NCBI GenBank assembly: GCA_934572335.1
Contig: CAKTKU010000006.1
Location: 1 to 64,000 of the forward strand
DNA: 64,000 bases
Direction: 5' to 3'
From: an uncultured Oscillospiraceae bacterium
Lineage (GTDB): Bacteria; Bacillota; Clostridia; Oscillospirales; Oscillospiraceae
Shown: piece after piece, positions 17,791 to 26,630 of the stretch
Layout of the letters: every line of letters starts with the position of its first letter
Numbering within the stretch: position 1 is the stretch's first letter
The notes under the pieces: model-generated
Databases searched by the model: none
Told to the model about the DNA's origin: nothing
Seen by the model: the letters and a program-made list of their open reading frames with translations, nothing else
Position numbers and translations under genes: made by a program

Positions 17791-18114
17791 ATGAAAAAGG
17801 TCAGAATAACGGTCATGAAAATGGCGTCCTACCCGGAGCTGTCAGCGCTCTATGAAAACCCGCTGGAGCACGCCTGCGACATGAAGCTGGGACAGGTCTT
17901 CATTGCCGACGGCTGGCGGCAGCCCGAGGGCATGTGCGACAGCGCGTGGTCGTCCGTCTCGCCGTTTGTGATGACCCTCGCCTACGGGGGAGAGGACATC
18001 TACAAGGGCTGGATGAAAAACAAAAAGTCGGCAATGGTCTCGTGCAACGACGGCTTTCGCCCGGTGAGCTTTTATATAGAAGCGCTCGACGAGGAAGCCA
18101 GCGACTGGTTCTGA
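17791..18114 (+). CDS. TIGR04076 family protein
   Basis: 107 aa from the ATG at 17791; a start at 17746 would overlap potD. It matches the short TIGR04076 family: KKVRITVMK at the start, CDMKLGQVF, then PEGMCDSAWSSVSPFVMTLA, and an acidic/aromatic end. The family is common in anaerobes and has no assigned function. Three cysteines are present. It lies 22 bp after potD with only a weak ribosome binding site, so it is probably co-transcribed with the importer. Confidence 0.8.
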   Translation: MKKVRITVMKMASYPELSALYENPLEHACDMKLGQVFIADGWRQPEGMCDSAWSSVSPFVMTLAYGGEDIYKGWMKNKKSAMVSCNDGFRPVSFYIEALDEEASDWF

Positions 18115-18131
18115 TAAACACATAGGCATTA

Positions 18132-18170
18132 AAAAGGAGTGCTGCGGCTGCGCAGCACTCCTTTTCTGGC
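18132..18170. terminator. Terminator between convergent operons
   Basis: A perfect 15-bp stem (18132-18146 with 18151-18165) has a 4-nt loop, an A run before it and T residues after it. It serves both the pot operon and the minus-strand GH2 gene. Confidence 0.85.
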
Positions 18171-18176
18171 ATCTTT

Positions 18177-19892
18177 TTACCCTTTTATCAGCCGCTCGTT
18201 TATCGCGCGCACGGCGGCGATGTCGAACTTCACGCACTCGCGGTCGTAGGTGACAAAGCCATTGACCTCGTCCTCCACGTCGCTCAGCTGGGTGTAAACG
18301 CTCGCGGCGAGCCCCTTTTCCCGCGCGGTGATTATCTCGCGCCCGTAGAGCCGCGTGTATGCCGCGCCGAGCGCCTCGCGCGTTTTGTACCCGCGGTAGC
18401 CGAAGTTCGCGTCGTTCCACGTGTGCCCAGCAACGGGCAGCTTGTACCCGCCGAATTCCGACAGCACCACCGCACGGCCGTGCTTGTCCGGCGCGAAGCG
18501 GTAGGGGTAGAAGTACACGTGCAGACTCTTCACGTCGGATATGCCCTGATCGTGCCAGCCGCTGGCGTGGTCAACGGTGCGCGTGCGGTCAAGGGCGCAT
18601 ATGCGGCGCACGGCCTCGGCGGCGTCGAACTGCCCCCAGCCCTCGTTAAACGGCACCCACATCACGATGCACGGGCAGGAGTAAAGCTGCCGCACCATCG
18701 CGTCCAGCTCCTCATAATACTGTGCGCGTCCGTCCGCGTCCTTGCGGGCAAAGCGGCGGTAATCATCGTCGCGCCTATGGCGGCGGGTGATGAGCGGGGC
18801 GGAGATCGTGAGCAAATCGTACTGCCCGCCGCCGTTTATCATGTCTTGCCACACCAGCATGCCCAGCCTGTCGCAGTGATAATACCAGCGCATAGGCTCG
18901 ATCTTTATGTGCTTTCGCAGCATGTTGAAGCCCATGTTGCGCATGAGCTGAATGTCGTACACCATCGCCTCGTCGCTCGGCGCGGTGTACAGCCCGTCCG
19001 GCCAGTACCCCTGATCGAGTACGCCGGAGTGAAAATACGGCTCGCCGTTGAGCATAAGGCACGGACGCCCGTTGCTGTCATGTCCTGCGGCGACGGAGCG
19101 CATGGCAAAATAGCTTTGCACCCTGTCCTCGCCCAGCTCTGCTGTGAAATCATATAGCTTCGGCTGCTCCGGCGACCAGAGCACGGGGGAGGCGACTGGC
19201 ACGGTTATTTCGGCGTTCGTTCTGCCCTCGTGCCGCACTCCGCCGAACACGACGGCGCACGGCGCGTCGGCTGCCGACTGCACCTCAATGCGCACGCACG
19301 ACGCCGCTATGTCCGGCGTTATCCGCAGCGCTGATATATACGCCTCCGACACATACTCCATCCACACCGTCTGCCATATGCCGCTCTGGGGGGTGTACCA
19401 TATGCCGCCGCGCTTTGTGCGCTGCTTGCCGCGCGTATATTCGTTTGTGTCCGTCGCGTCCTTTACGCGCACGGTCAGGATATTCTCACCGTCAGAGATA
19501 AAATCAGTTATGTCAACCTCAAAAGCCGTGTATCCGCCGCGATGTGAGGCAACCGATGAATTATTTATGTAAACCTCTGCTTCCTGGTCCACCGCGCCGA
19601 AGTGCAGTATCAGCCGCTCGCCCTCGCGTCTCTCGGCGGGTATCGCGCGGCGATACCACAGCGTCTCCTCCGGCGAAAGCGTCCGACCCACGCCGGAGAG
19701 CGGCGCTTCCGGCGAGAAGGGGACGAGTATTTGTCCGTCGTACCCGCGCGGCGCGTCGCCGCCGCGCGTGATGGCATAGTCCCAGTAACCGTTGAGGTTT
19801 ATGTAGCTCCCGCGCACGAGCTGTGGGCGCGGGTATTCGGGCAGAACGGCGTTCGCATTGAGCGCCTTGCCCCAGCGGGTCAGCATTGTCAT
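18177..19892 (-). CDS. Glycoside hydrolase family 2 enzyme (cytoplasmic)
   Basis: 571 aa with no signal peptide. There is an N-terminal sugar-binding jelly roll (about 20-175), an immunoglobulin-like domain (about 175-270) and a TIM barrel. The acid/base is in WVPFNEGWGQFD (Glu near 414) and the nucleophile in VLSEFGGYK (Glu near 479). GH2 includes beta-galactosidases, beta-glucuronidases and beta-mannosidases; the exact activity cannot be fixed by eye. It is short for the family. The start overlaps the MFS stop by 4 bp (ATGA), so transporter and enzyme are coupled, which suggests import of an intact oligosaccharide or glycoside followed by hydrolysis inside the cell. Confidence 0.88.
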   Translation of the reverse strand: MTMLTRWGKALNANAVLPEYPRPQLVRGSYINLNGYWDYAITRGGDAPRGYDGQILVPFSPEAPLSGVGRTLSPEETLWYRRAIPAERREGERLILHFGAVDQEAEVYINNSSVASHRGGYTAFEVDITDFISDGENILTVRVKDATDTNEYTRGKQRTKRGGIWYTPQSGIWQTVWMEYVSEAYISALRITPDIAASCVRIEVQSAADAPCAVVFGGVRHEGRTNAEITVPVASPVLWSPEQPKLYDFTAELGEDRVQSYFAMRSVAAGHDSNGRPCLMLNGEPYFHSGVLDQGYWPDGLYTAPSDEAMVYDIQLMRNMGFNMLRKHIKIEPMRWYYHCDRLGMLVWQDMINGGGQYDLLTISAPLITRRHRRDDDYRRFARKDADGRAQYYEELDAMVRQLYSCPCIVMWVPFNEGWGQFDAAEAVRRICALDRTRTVDHASGWHDQGISDVKSLHVYFYPYRFAPDKHGRAVVLSEFGGYKLPVAGHTWNDANFGYRGYKTREALGAAYTRLYGREIITAREKGLAASVYTQLSDVEDEVNGFVTYDRECVKFDIAAVRAINERLIKG

Positions 19893-21172
19893 TTCGCGTT
19901 TTCCTCCTTTTCACCGCGCTTTTTCAGCGCCGCCACAAACGGGATGATCAGCACCAGCACCACCGCCGCCGCGAGGAAGATACCCGGCGTGGGCACGGTC
20001 TTCACAACGCCGAGGTCGACATACGTGCTGTCCGACCCGCGGATGACCGCCGCGCCTATCGCGGGGCCGATGATCATCGGCAGCAACACGCCGAATATCA
20101 TGCGTATGCCCTGAAAATGCCCGACCTTGCCGCGCGGCGTGTTGTCGCGTATCACGCCGGAGAGCGCCGCCGTCACGAGCATGTACCCGCTCATCATCAC
20201 GCACCCCGCGAGAATGACGCCGAGCATACCGCGCACAAAGTACATCCCGATAAGCCCTGCGAACATCACGCACGCCGCGGGCAGCACGAAGCGCAGCTTG
20301 CCCACGCGGTCAATGACCTTGCCGAACACCACGCTCACCACCGACGCGGTTATCAGCACCACGCCCAGCACGATGGCGTATCCGTCGATCTTGAGATAGT
20401 TCTGTATATAAATAATAAGGTAGGGGAAGAACACCTGCACCGCGATGGAGAACACGCAGAACGCCGCGAACGAGAGATACAGCGCGGGGTTATCGCGCAC
20501 CACGTCCGGCCGCAGACCGTAGACGAGGTTTTTCAGATACGGCTCGAGCCGGGGCTGGAGCTCCGGCTCTTTTATGAGGAATATGCCCGCGATGCCCGTG
20601 ACCGTCACGAGCGCGCCGAAGATTGCGAAGAACCTCTGCCATTCGCCGCGCTGCGTCATGCCGTCAAACGCGCCGAAGATCACCAGCATGGACAAAAGCG
20701 GCAGCACCGCGAGCACGGACTCCGTTCGACCGCGGTTTTCGCTGTCCACCGCGTCCGTGATGTAGGCGTTGAACGCCGCGTCGTTCGCCGTGGAGCCGAA
20801 AAACGTCATCACGCAGTCGAGGATGACAACCATCGTCGCCGCGGCGGCGACCGCCTGCGCGGGGAAGAGCTTTGCGGCGTTGTCCACAGTTATGAGCCCG
20901 AACGCCGCGGTGGACAGCCCCCAGAGTATATATCCCGCGCAGATGAACACCTTGCGCTTGCCCACGCGGTCAGAGAGCGCGCCCATCAGAAGCGTCGTGA
21001 GCGTCGCGGCGGCGGCGCTCCACCCCACCATCGCGGAGATATAGCCGGGATCGGTGGAGATGGTATTGTAGAGGAACACGTTGAAATACATGTTCTCTAT
21101 CGTCCATGCGAACTGGCCGACAAGCCCGATGATTATCAGCGTCAGCCATAGCCGTACGGAGATTTTTTTCAT
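19889..21172 (-). CDS. Major facilitator superfamily transporter
   Basis: 427 aa from the ATG at 21172, seven bases after CGAGGTG; a start 11 codons earlier lacks a site. There are about 12 hydrophobic helices, with loop-2 motif LMGALSDRVGKRKVF and the repeated half-motif VFGKVIDRVGKLRF in the second half. It is the first gene of the minus-strand unit with the GH2 enzyme. It is probably a sugar/H+ or sugar/Na+ symporter for the GH2 substrate. A drug-efflux role is possible, but the coupling makes it less likely. Confidence 0.85.
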   Translation of the reverse strand: MKKISVRLWLTLIIIGLVGQFAWTIENMYFNVFLYNTISTDPGYISAMVGWSAAAATLTTLLMGALSDRVGKRKVFICAGYILWGLSTAAFGLITVDNAAKLFPAQAVAAAATMVVILDCVMTFFGSTANDAAFNAYITDAVDSENRGRTESVLAVLPLLSMLVIFGAFDGMTQRGEWQRFFAIFGALVTVTGIAGIFLIKEPELQPRLEPYLKNLVYGLRPDVVRDNPALYLSFAAFCVFSIAVQVFFPYLIIYIQNYLKIDGYAIVLGVVLITASVVSVVFGKVIDRVGKLRFVLPAACVMFAGLIGMYFVRGMLGVILAGCVMMSGYMLVTAALSGVIRDNTPRGKVGHFQGIRMIFGVLLPMIIGPAIGAAVIRGSDSTYVDLGVVKTVPTPGIFLAAAVVLVLIIPFVAALKKRGEKEENAK

Positions 21173-21325
21173 TGTACGCACCTCGAAAAAAGGAAGTGAC
21201 TGCATTATAGCACAGCTTTCGCCTGATATGCCATACGTTCACAAAATGTGTGTAGATTTCACAAAATTGCGCGTGTATAATTATATATAATGAACAATTA
21301 ATGAATGAAGTGAGGAAAGACTTTA
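21173..21325. promoter_or_regulatory. Divergent promoter region between MFS and ABC exporter genes
   Basis: A minus-strand TATAAT lies about 30 bp upstream of the MFS start, with no clear -35. On the plus strand, overlapping TATAAT-like boxes lie near 21276-21290. The 10-mer TTCACAAAAT occurs twice (21239-21248 and 21258-21267), 19 bp apart, and could be a regulator site. Confidence 0.4.
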
Positions 21326-23083
21326 ATGCTGAAGCTTCTGAAGAAAATGCGCCGCCGGGAGGTCGCCATGGCGGCGGTATGCGCGCTTCTTATCTTGGCG
21401 CAGATATACTTTGACCTCGCCCTGCCCGATTATATGACGAGCCTTACAAAGCTTCTCAATACGCCTGGCAGCGCCACGGCGGAGATAATGGGCATCGGAG
21501 GTGAGATGCTTGCCTGCGCGCTGGCGAGCGCGGCGCTGTCCGTCGCGTGCGGCTATCTCGCGGCAAAGACCGCCGCGGGGTTCAGCTTCACGGTGCGCAA
21601 GTGTGTTTTTGACAAGGTCATGTCGTTTTCCCACCGCGAGCTGGGGCAGATCTCCGTCCCCAGTCTCATCACCCGCACCACGAATGACATCACCCAGCTC
21701 CAGATGATAGTGGCGATGGGGCTGCAGATGATGATAAAATCCCCGATAATGGCGGTGTGGGCGGTCATAAAAATACTCGGCAAGAGCTGGGAGCTGTCGA
21801 TGGTCACGGCGGGGTTCGTGGTGGTCATCTGCGCGCTGATCCTTTCCATCATGCTCGTTGTGCTGCCGCGCTTTCGTCTTGTGCAGCGCCTCACGGATAA
21901 GATCAACCGCGTCGCGCGCGAAAACCTCACGGGCGTAAACGTTGTCCACGCCTTCAACGCCGAGGACTACCAGAACGCGAAGTTCGACAAGCCCAGCACC
22001 GAAATGATGAACACCCAGCTGAAAAACCAACGCCTCATGGCGGTCATCCAGCCGATGATGGGGCTTTGCATGAACGCGCTCGCCCTCGTCATCTACTGGT
22101 TGGGCGCGGCGCTGATAAACGACATACCCGTCGCGGATGCGGCGGCGCGGCTGAATATGTTCTCCAACGTCGTCGTGTTCAGCACGTATGCCACCTATGT
22201 CGTCATGTCCTTCATGATGATGGTCATGATCTTCATGATGTTCCCCTCGGCGCAGGTCTCCGCCGAGCGTATAAACGAAGTGCTTGAAAGCGTGAACGAC
22301 ATCGTCCCCGGCACGGTGACGTCCGCGCCCGAGACCGGCACAGTGGAGTTCCGGGACGTGTCGTTCGCGTATCCCGGCTCGCCGGAAAACCAGCTCAGCC
22401 ATATATCCTTCAGGCTTGAGCGCGGCAAGACCCTTGCCATCATCGGCGCGACAGGCTCCGGCAAGTCCACGCTCATCGGGCTCATACCGCGCTTTTATGA
22501 CGCGACGGAGGGCGCGGTACTCGTCGACGGGGTCGACGTGCGCGACTATGCGCCCGGCGCGCTATATGACCGCCTTGGCTATGTCACGCAGAAGGCGGTG
22601 CTCTTCTCCGGCAGCATTGAGGACAACGTCCTCTTCGGCGAGAGCGCGGCGGCGCAGACAGCGGAGACCGCCGCCGCGGCGATAGAGGCGGCACAGGCGA
22701 AGGAGTTTGTGGATAAGCTCCCCGAGGGGACAGACTATCACATCGCCCAGCTCGGGCGCAACGTCTCCGGCGGGCAGAAGCAGCGCCTCGCCATCGCCCG
22801 CGCGCTTGCCCGCGGCGCGGAGATACTGGTGTTTGACGACTTGTTCTCTGCTCTGGACTACAAGACGGACGCGGCGCTGCGCGGTGAGCTTTCGCGCCGC
22901 TTCGCGGACACGACGAAGGTCATCGTCGCCCAGCGCATAAGCAGCATCCGCCACGCGGACGAGATAATCGTGCTCGACCGGGGCGAGGCTGTCGGCATCG
23001 GCACGCATGAAGAGCTCATGCGCACCTGCCGCGTGTATCAGGAGATCGCAACGTCGCAGCTGAGCGCGGCGGAGCTGGCGTAA
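21326..23083 (+). CDS. ABC exporter subunit A (TMD-NBD, degenerate Walker B)
   Basis: 585 aa. A six-helix exporter transmembrane domain (about 1-320) is fused to an NBD with Walker A GATGSGKST, signature SGGQKQRLAIARALA and D-loop SALD. The residue after Walker B is Asp (LVFDDLFSALD) instead of the catalytic Glu. In heterodimeric bacterial exporters such as TM287/288 this marks the non-hydrolysing site. It pairs with the next gene, 12 bp downstream, as a multidrug- or lipid-type exporter. The substrate is unknown. Confidence 0.9.
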   Translation: MLKLLKKMRRREVAMAAVCALLILAQIYFDLALPDYMTSLTKLLNTPGSATAEIMGIGGEMLACALASAALSVACGYLAAKTAAGFSFTVRKCVFDKVMSFSHRELGQISVPSLITRTTNDITQLQMIVAMGLQMMIKSPIMAVWAVIKILGKSWELSMVTAGFVVVICALILSIMLVVLPRFRLVQRLTDKINRVARENLTGVNVVHAFNAEDYQNAKFDKPSTEMMNTQLKNQRLMAVIQPMMGLCMNALALVIYWLGAALINDIPVADAAARLNMFSNVVVFSTYATYVVMSFMMMVMIFMMFPSAQVSAERINEVLESVNDIVPGTVTSAPETGTVEFRDVSFAYPGSPENQLSHISFRLERGKTLAIIGATGSGKSTLIGLIPRFYDATEGAVLVDGVDVRDYAPGALYDRLGYVTQKAVLFSGSIEDNVLFGESAAAQTAETAAAAIEAAQAKEFVDKLPEGTDYHIAQLGRNVSGGQKQRLAIARALARGAEILVFDDLFSALDYKTDAALRGELSRRFADTTKVIVAQRISSIRHADEIIVLDRGEAVGIGTHEELMRTCRVYQEIATSQLSAAELA

Positions 23084-23095
23084 GGAGGGGAGAGC

Positions 23096-24877
23096 ATGCA
23101 CAACAGAATGACAGCTGTGGAAAAGGTCGACCTTGGCGCGTCGCTGAAAAAGATCGCGGCGTATATGCGCGCCGACCTGCCCATCATCGTCGCCGCCCTC
23201 GTGCTGGCGGCGCTCGGCGCGGTGCTGACGATCATTGGCCCGGATAAGATCGGCGAGATGACGAATCTCATGGCGGAGGACTTTGCCTCCGGCATCGACC
23301 TTGCCGCCGTCGGCAGGATCGGCGTGTTCCTCGCCGTTATATACGGTCTCAGCGCGCTCTTCACGTTTTTCCAGCAGTATATAATGGCGACGGTCACGCT
23401 CAAAATGTCCCGCCGCATGCGCGGCGAGCTTTCGGAGAAGATAAACCGCGTGCCGCAGAAGTATTTCAACACGACCTCCCAGGGCGATATACTCAGCCGC
23501 ATCACAAACGACGTCTCCACGCTCCAGCAGGGGCTGACGAACAGTCTGCCCACCATCATCAGCGCGGCGACGCAGTTTGTGGGCGTGCTCATTATGATGT
23601 TCGTGACGGAGTGGCGCCTCGCACTCACGTCGCTTGCGATAACGCTCGTGGGGCTTGCGCTCATCGTGCTGATAATGCGCCGCTCGCAGAAGTATTTTGC
23701 CGCGCGGCAGACGAGCCTCGGCGCGCTCAACGGATATATCGAGGAGATGTACTCCGGGCTTGACGTCGTGCAGCTCTCGCGCGCGGACGCGAAGGTCAGG
23801 GCACACTTTGACGGGCTGAATGCCGAGGTGTACGACGCAAACTGGCGCTCGCAGTTTCTCTCCGGCATGATGCAGCCGCTGATGAACGTCATCGGCAACG
23901 TGGCGTATGTTGCGGTGTGCGTCATCGGCTCCATCCTCGCGCTGAGCGGGGCGATAAAGTTCGGCGTGATCGTGTCGTTTATCATGTATGTCCGCCTTTT
24001 CACCTCGCCCCTGACGCAGATCGCGCAGGGCATGACGAATATGCAGACCGCGGCCGCCTCCGCCAACCGCGTTTTTGACTTCCTCGACAGTGAGGAGCTT
24101 TTGAACGAGAGCGAAAAGAGCGCTGATATGCCCGCCGTGCGCGGCGCGGTCAGCTTCGAGAACGTCCGTTTCAGCTACCCCGATACGCCTGACAAGGTCG
24201 TCATAAAGAACTTTTCTGCCGAGGTAAAGCCGGGGCAGAAGGTTGCCATCGTCGGTCCCACCGGCGCGGGCAAGACCACCATGGTCAATCTCCTCATGCG
24301 CTTTTTCGAGATAAACAGCGGCAGCATAAAAATAGACGGCACGCCCATCTCCGCCCTCCGGCGCGAGACCGTGCATGCAATGTTCGCAATGGTTTTGCAG
24401 GACACATGGCTCTTTGAGGGCACTGTGCGTGAGAATCTTGCTTATAACATGCAGAACGTCACGGACGACGATTTGGAGCGCGTGTGCCGCGCGTGCGGGC
24501 TGGATAAATTCGTCCACTCCCTTCCGCAGGGGTTTGACACCGTCCTCACCGACGCCACCAGCATTTCCGCCGGGCAGAAGCAGATGCTCACAATTGCCCG
24601 CGCAATGCTGCAAAACGCGCCCATGCTCATCCTCGACGAGGCGACCTCCTCTGTCGATACGCGCACTGAGCTCATCATCCAGCGCGCCATGGACACGCTC
24701 ATGCAGGGCAGGACGAGCTTTGTCATCGCCCACCGCCTCTCTACCATTAAAAATGCCGATCTCATCCTCGTCATGCGCGAGGGCGACGTCATCGAGAGCG
24801 GCACGCACGATGAGCTGATGGCAAAGGGCGGCTTCTACGCCGAGCTTTATAACAGCCAGTTTGAACAGACCGCGTGA
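23096..24877 (+). CDS. ABC exporter subunit B (TMD-NBD, catalytic Walker B)
   Basis: 593 aa with GGAGGGGAGAG upstream. An exporter transmembrane domain (about 20-330) is followed by an NBD with Walker A GPTGAGKTT, catalytic Walker B MLILDEATSSVD and a non-consensus signature ISAGQKQ. In the dimer its altered signature would face the Walker motifs of subunit A, making one degenerate site. Its own Walker B and the normal SGGQ of subunit A would form the active site. This complementarity supports an obligate heterodimer. Confidence 0.9.
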   Translation: MHNRMTAVEKVDLGASLKKIAAYMRADLPIIVAALVLAALGAVLTIIGPDKIGEMTNLMAEDFASGIDLAAVGRIGVFLAVIYGLSALFTFFQQYIMATVTLKMSRRMRGELSEKINRVPQKYFNTTSQGDILSRITNDVSTLQQGLTNSLPTIISAATQFVGVLIMMFVTEWRLALTSLAITLVGLALIVLIMRRSQKYFAARQTSLGALNGYIEEMYSGLDVVQLSRADAKVRAHFDGLNAEVYDANWRSQFLSGMMQPLMNVIGNVAYVAVCVIGSILALSGAIKFGVIVSFIMYVRLFTSPLTQIAQGMTNMQTAAASANRVFDFLDSEELLNESEKSADMPAVRGAVSFENVRFSYPDTPDKVVIKNFSAEVKPGQKVAIVGPTGAGKTTMVNLLMRFFEINSGSIKIDGTPISALRRETVHAMFAMVLQDTWLFEGTVRENLAYNMQNVTDDDLERVCRACGLDKFVHSLPQGFDTVLTDATSISAGQKQMLTIARAMLQNAPMLILDEATSSVDTRTELIIQRAMDTLMQGRTSFVIAHRLSTIKNADLILVMREGDVIESGTHDELMAKGGFYAELYNSQFEQTA

Positions 24878-24883
24878 CGGCGC

Positions 24884-24918
24884 AAGCACCCGCCCGGGAA
24901 ATCCCGAGCGGGTGCTTT
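24884..24918. terminator. Terminator between convergent genes
   Basis: A 10-bp outer stem (24884-24893 with 24908-24917) plus an inner stem (24895-24899 with 24902-24906). It ends the exporter operon and probably the minus-strand gene stopping at 24952. Confidence 0.75.
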
Positions 24919-24951
24919 GCGTCTGTCGTTATTTGGTTTTGGTTTCAGCAA

Positions 24952-26499
24952 TCAATCGGCCTCTCCCGCGTCGGCCTCAATGCCGGTGTCGATTGGGGAG
25001 TCTGCCGCTGCAGGGGTGGGGTCGGCGGCAACCTCTACAACAGGTTCGACCGCGGTGAGTTCAACGGCGTCCGTGACCTGCGCTGTCTCGACAACGGTAT
25101 CTGCCGCACTGTCCGGCGCGCTCGGGGCGGCAAGTGTTGTTTTATCAACCTCTGCCTCTGTGATGAGCCTGACATTATTCCTGATGCTTATCGTTGTTTC
25201 CTCACCTGTGGGATCATCAATGCGGGAAACATAGTTTATACCGTCGGGATCATTTTTATCGCCGGGCTTGTAAGCATAGCCGTATTCGGGTGTGCCGGGT
25301 TTGTTGCCGTCAGCGCGGATGAAACCTTTGTCATACTTGCCAGAGGGGACAGAATCAAACACATAGCCGTCTGGTGCTGAACCGCTGCTGGGAGGCAGAT
25401 TGCCGGTGAAGAAATCTTTTGCCGCGGGGGTGACATCGTTGAGCCTGATTGTTTTCACAACAACGTCCTGTCCGTCGCTCCTGATCGAGATATATATCTT
25501 ATCTGCCATCTCACCGATGTTTCTGCTGCCCTTTATTACAACATCACTGCCGCTTTTGCTTTTCAGAAGCTCATCAAGGCTGTTATTATCCTTGAACAGC
25601 GTCGATTCCGTGACAGTGTCGCCGTATTTGAAGGAGATGTAGTATTCGTTTTTGTCATCATCACTGCGCACAAGACCGATATTAGCAGTAGCACTATGCC
25701 CATATCGCGTGGAGTCAGTTATGTACTCATACCCCGTGGAGCTGCCGCCCTCGGCGCTTGCGATGTAATACGTCTCTGCTTTGCTGTAACCGAAGTATAC
25801 GGTGGTGACAGCGGGGCTGACGTCCGAACTGACAGGATAATCGTCGGAATCTAAGTAGAGTTTTTTGTCACTGCTGTACCTTATGCCTTTGACGTCGAGC
25901 GTCGGCTTCTCTGCCGTCGGCTCTTCTGCCTGGGGGACGTTGTCCTCCGCTGGAGGAACATCCGCCGCCATCTCCGGCATTGGCGCAGATGTATCGCCGC
26001 CGCTGACAAGCTCGGACACAGCGACGACGACGCGGTCTATCCCGCCGCTCGCGAGAATGTATTCGTCCCCAACGCTCACGCCCACGGGCGCGCTCTGCGC
26101 CATCAGCGCGTCAAGCTTTGCCTGAATTGCGGCGATCTGCGCCGCCGTTCTGCCGGTGGTCTTGATAAATATCTGCCCGTTCTCAATATAAAGGTCGTCA
26201 TAGTCCAGCCCCAGCTCCGCCGCGAGGGCGGCGTTGTCGCGCAGAAGATTTGCCGCCGCAAGGTCAACAATGAGGATGTGCACCTTGCCGTCTTAAATGC
26301 GCGCCTTGAAGCTTATGCCGTTGAGCGTGAGATTGTCCTCCGTCAGATCGTTTGCCGGTACGGCGGCGGCCTCCTGCCGGCTGTAGTCAAAGCCCACCGT
26401 TTCCCGCGGCAGGGCGTCCGCGCTGGCGCATATGCCAAGCGACAGCACCGCCGCCAGCATGACCGCGAGCGCGGGAATAAACCGCAGAATTCTCTTCAT
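24952..26499 (-). pseudogene. Secreted protein gene interrupted by an in-frame TAA stop
   Basis: Translation starts at the ATG at 26499, seven bases after AAGGAGG, with a signal peptide (MKRILRFIP, hydrophobic core, CASADA). It reaches ...NGISFKARI and then an in-frame TAA at 26293-26295. The same frame continues without break to 24952 as DGKVHILIVDLAAANLL and about 440 more residues. The first GTG after the stop (26283) has no ribosome binding site, so a separate gene is unlikely. The mature part has an Ala-rich region, a Pro/Glu-rich linker, Tyr/Ser/Asp-rich segments and an acidic tail, with no sortase signal. It is probably a nonsense-mutated or phase-variable surface or secreted protein; readthrough or a sequencing error cannot be excluded. 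Confidence 0.7.
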
Positions 26500-26546
26500 G
26501 TCGTTCCTCCTTGCAAGAACAGATGAATGCATTAAATCTATATGGT

Positions 26547-26575
26547 AGTATACATGAAGTTTTGAGCGCAGTCAA
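26547..26575 (-). promoter_or_regulatory. Promoter of the interrupted secreted-protein gene
   Basis: On the minus strand, TTGACT (26570-26575) and TATACT (26547-26552) have a 17-bp spacer. The promoter appears intact although the gene is broken. Confidence 0.7.
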
Positions 26576-26581
26576 CAACGC

Positions 26582-26618
26582 AAAAAGCCGTATGCCTTTT
26601 TATCAGCATACGGCTTTT
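26582..26618 (-). terminator. Terminator after the Cys-rich protein gene
   Basis: A 13-bp stem (26583-26595 with 26606-26618) has a 10-nt loop, followed on the minus strand by a T run. It lies 13 bp downstream of the stop at 26631. Confidence 0.85.
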
Positions 26619-26630
26619 GCCTTGTCGCGC

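Noticed and set aside
22562..24889. 775-codon open frame on the minus strand
   Set aside because: It is antisense to the two ABC exporter genes, which are clearly real. The composition (His, Arg, Ala, Leu) is typical of a shadow frame.
26283..26283. Independent start for the downstream half of the interrupted secreted protein
   Set aside because: The GTG at this point has no ribosome binding site or promoter, and the product would lack the signal peptide that the upstream part supplies in frame.
26293..26295. Selenocysteine or pyrrolysine at the in-frame stop
   Set aside because: The stop is TAA; selenocysteine uses TGA and pyrrolysine uses TAG. No insertion-element hairpin is apparent after it.
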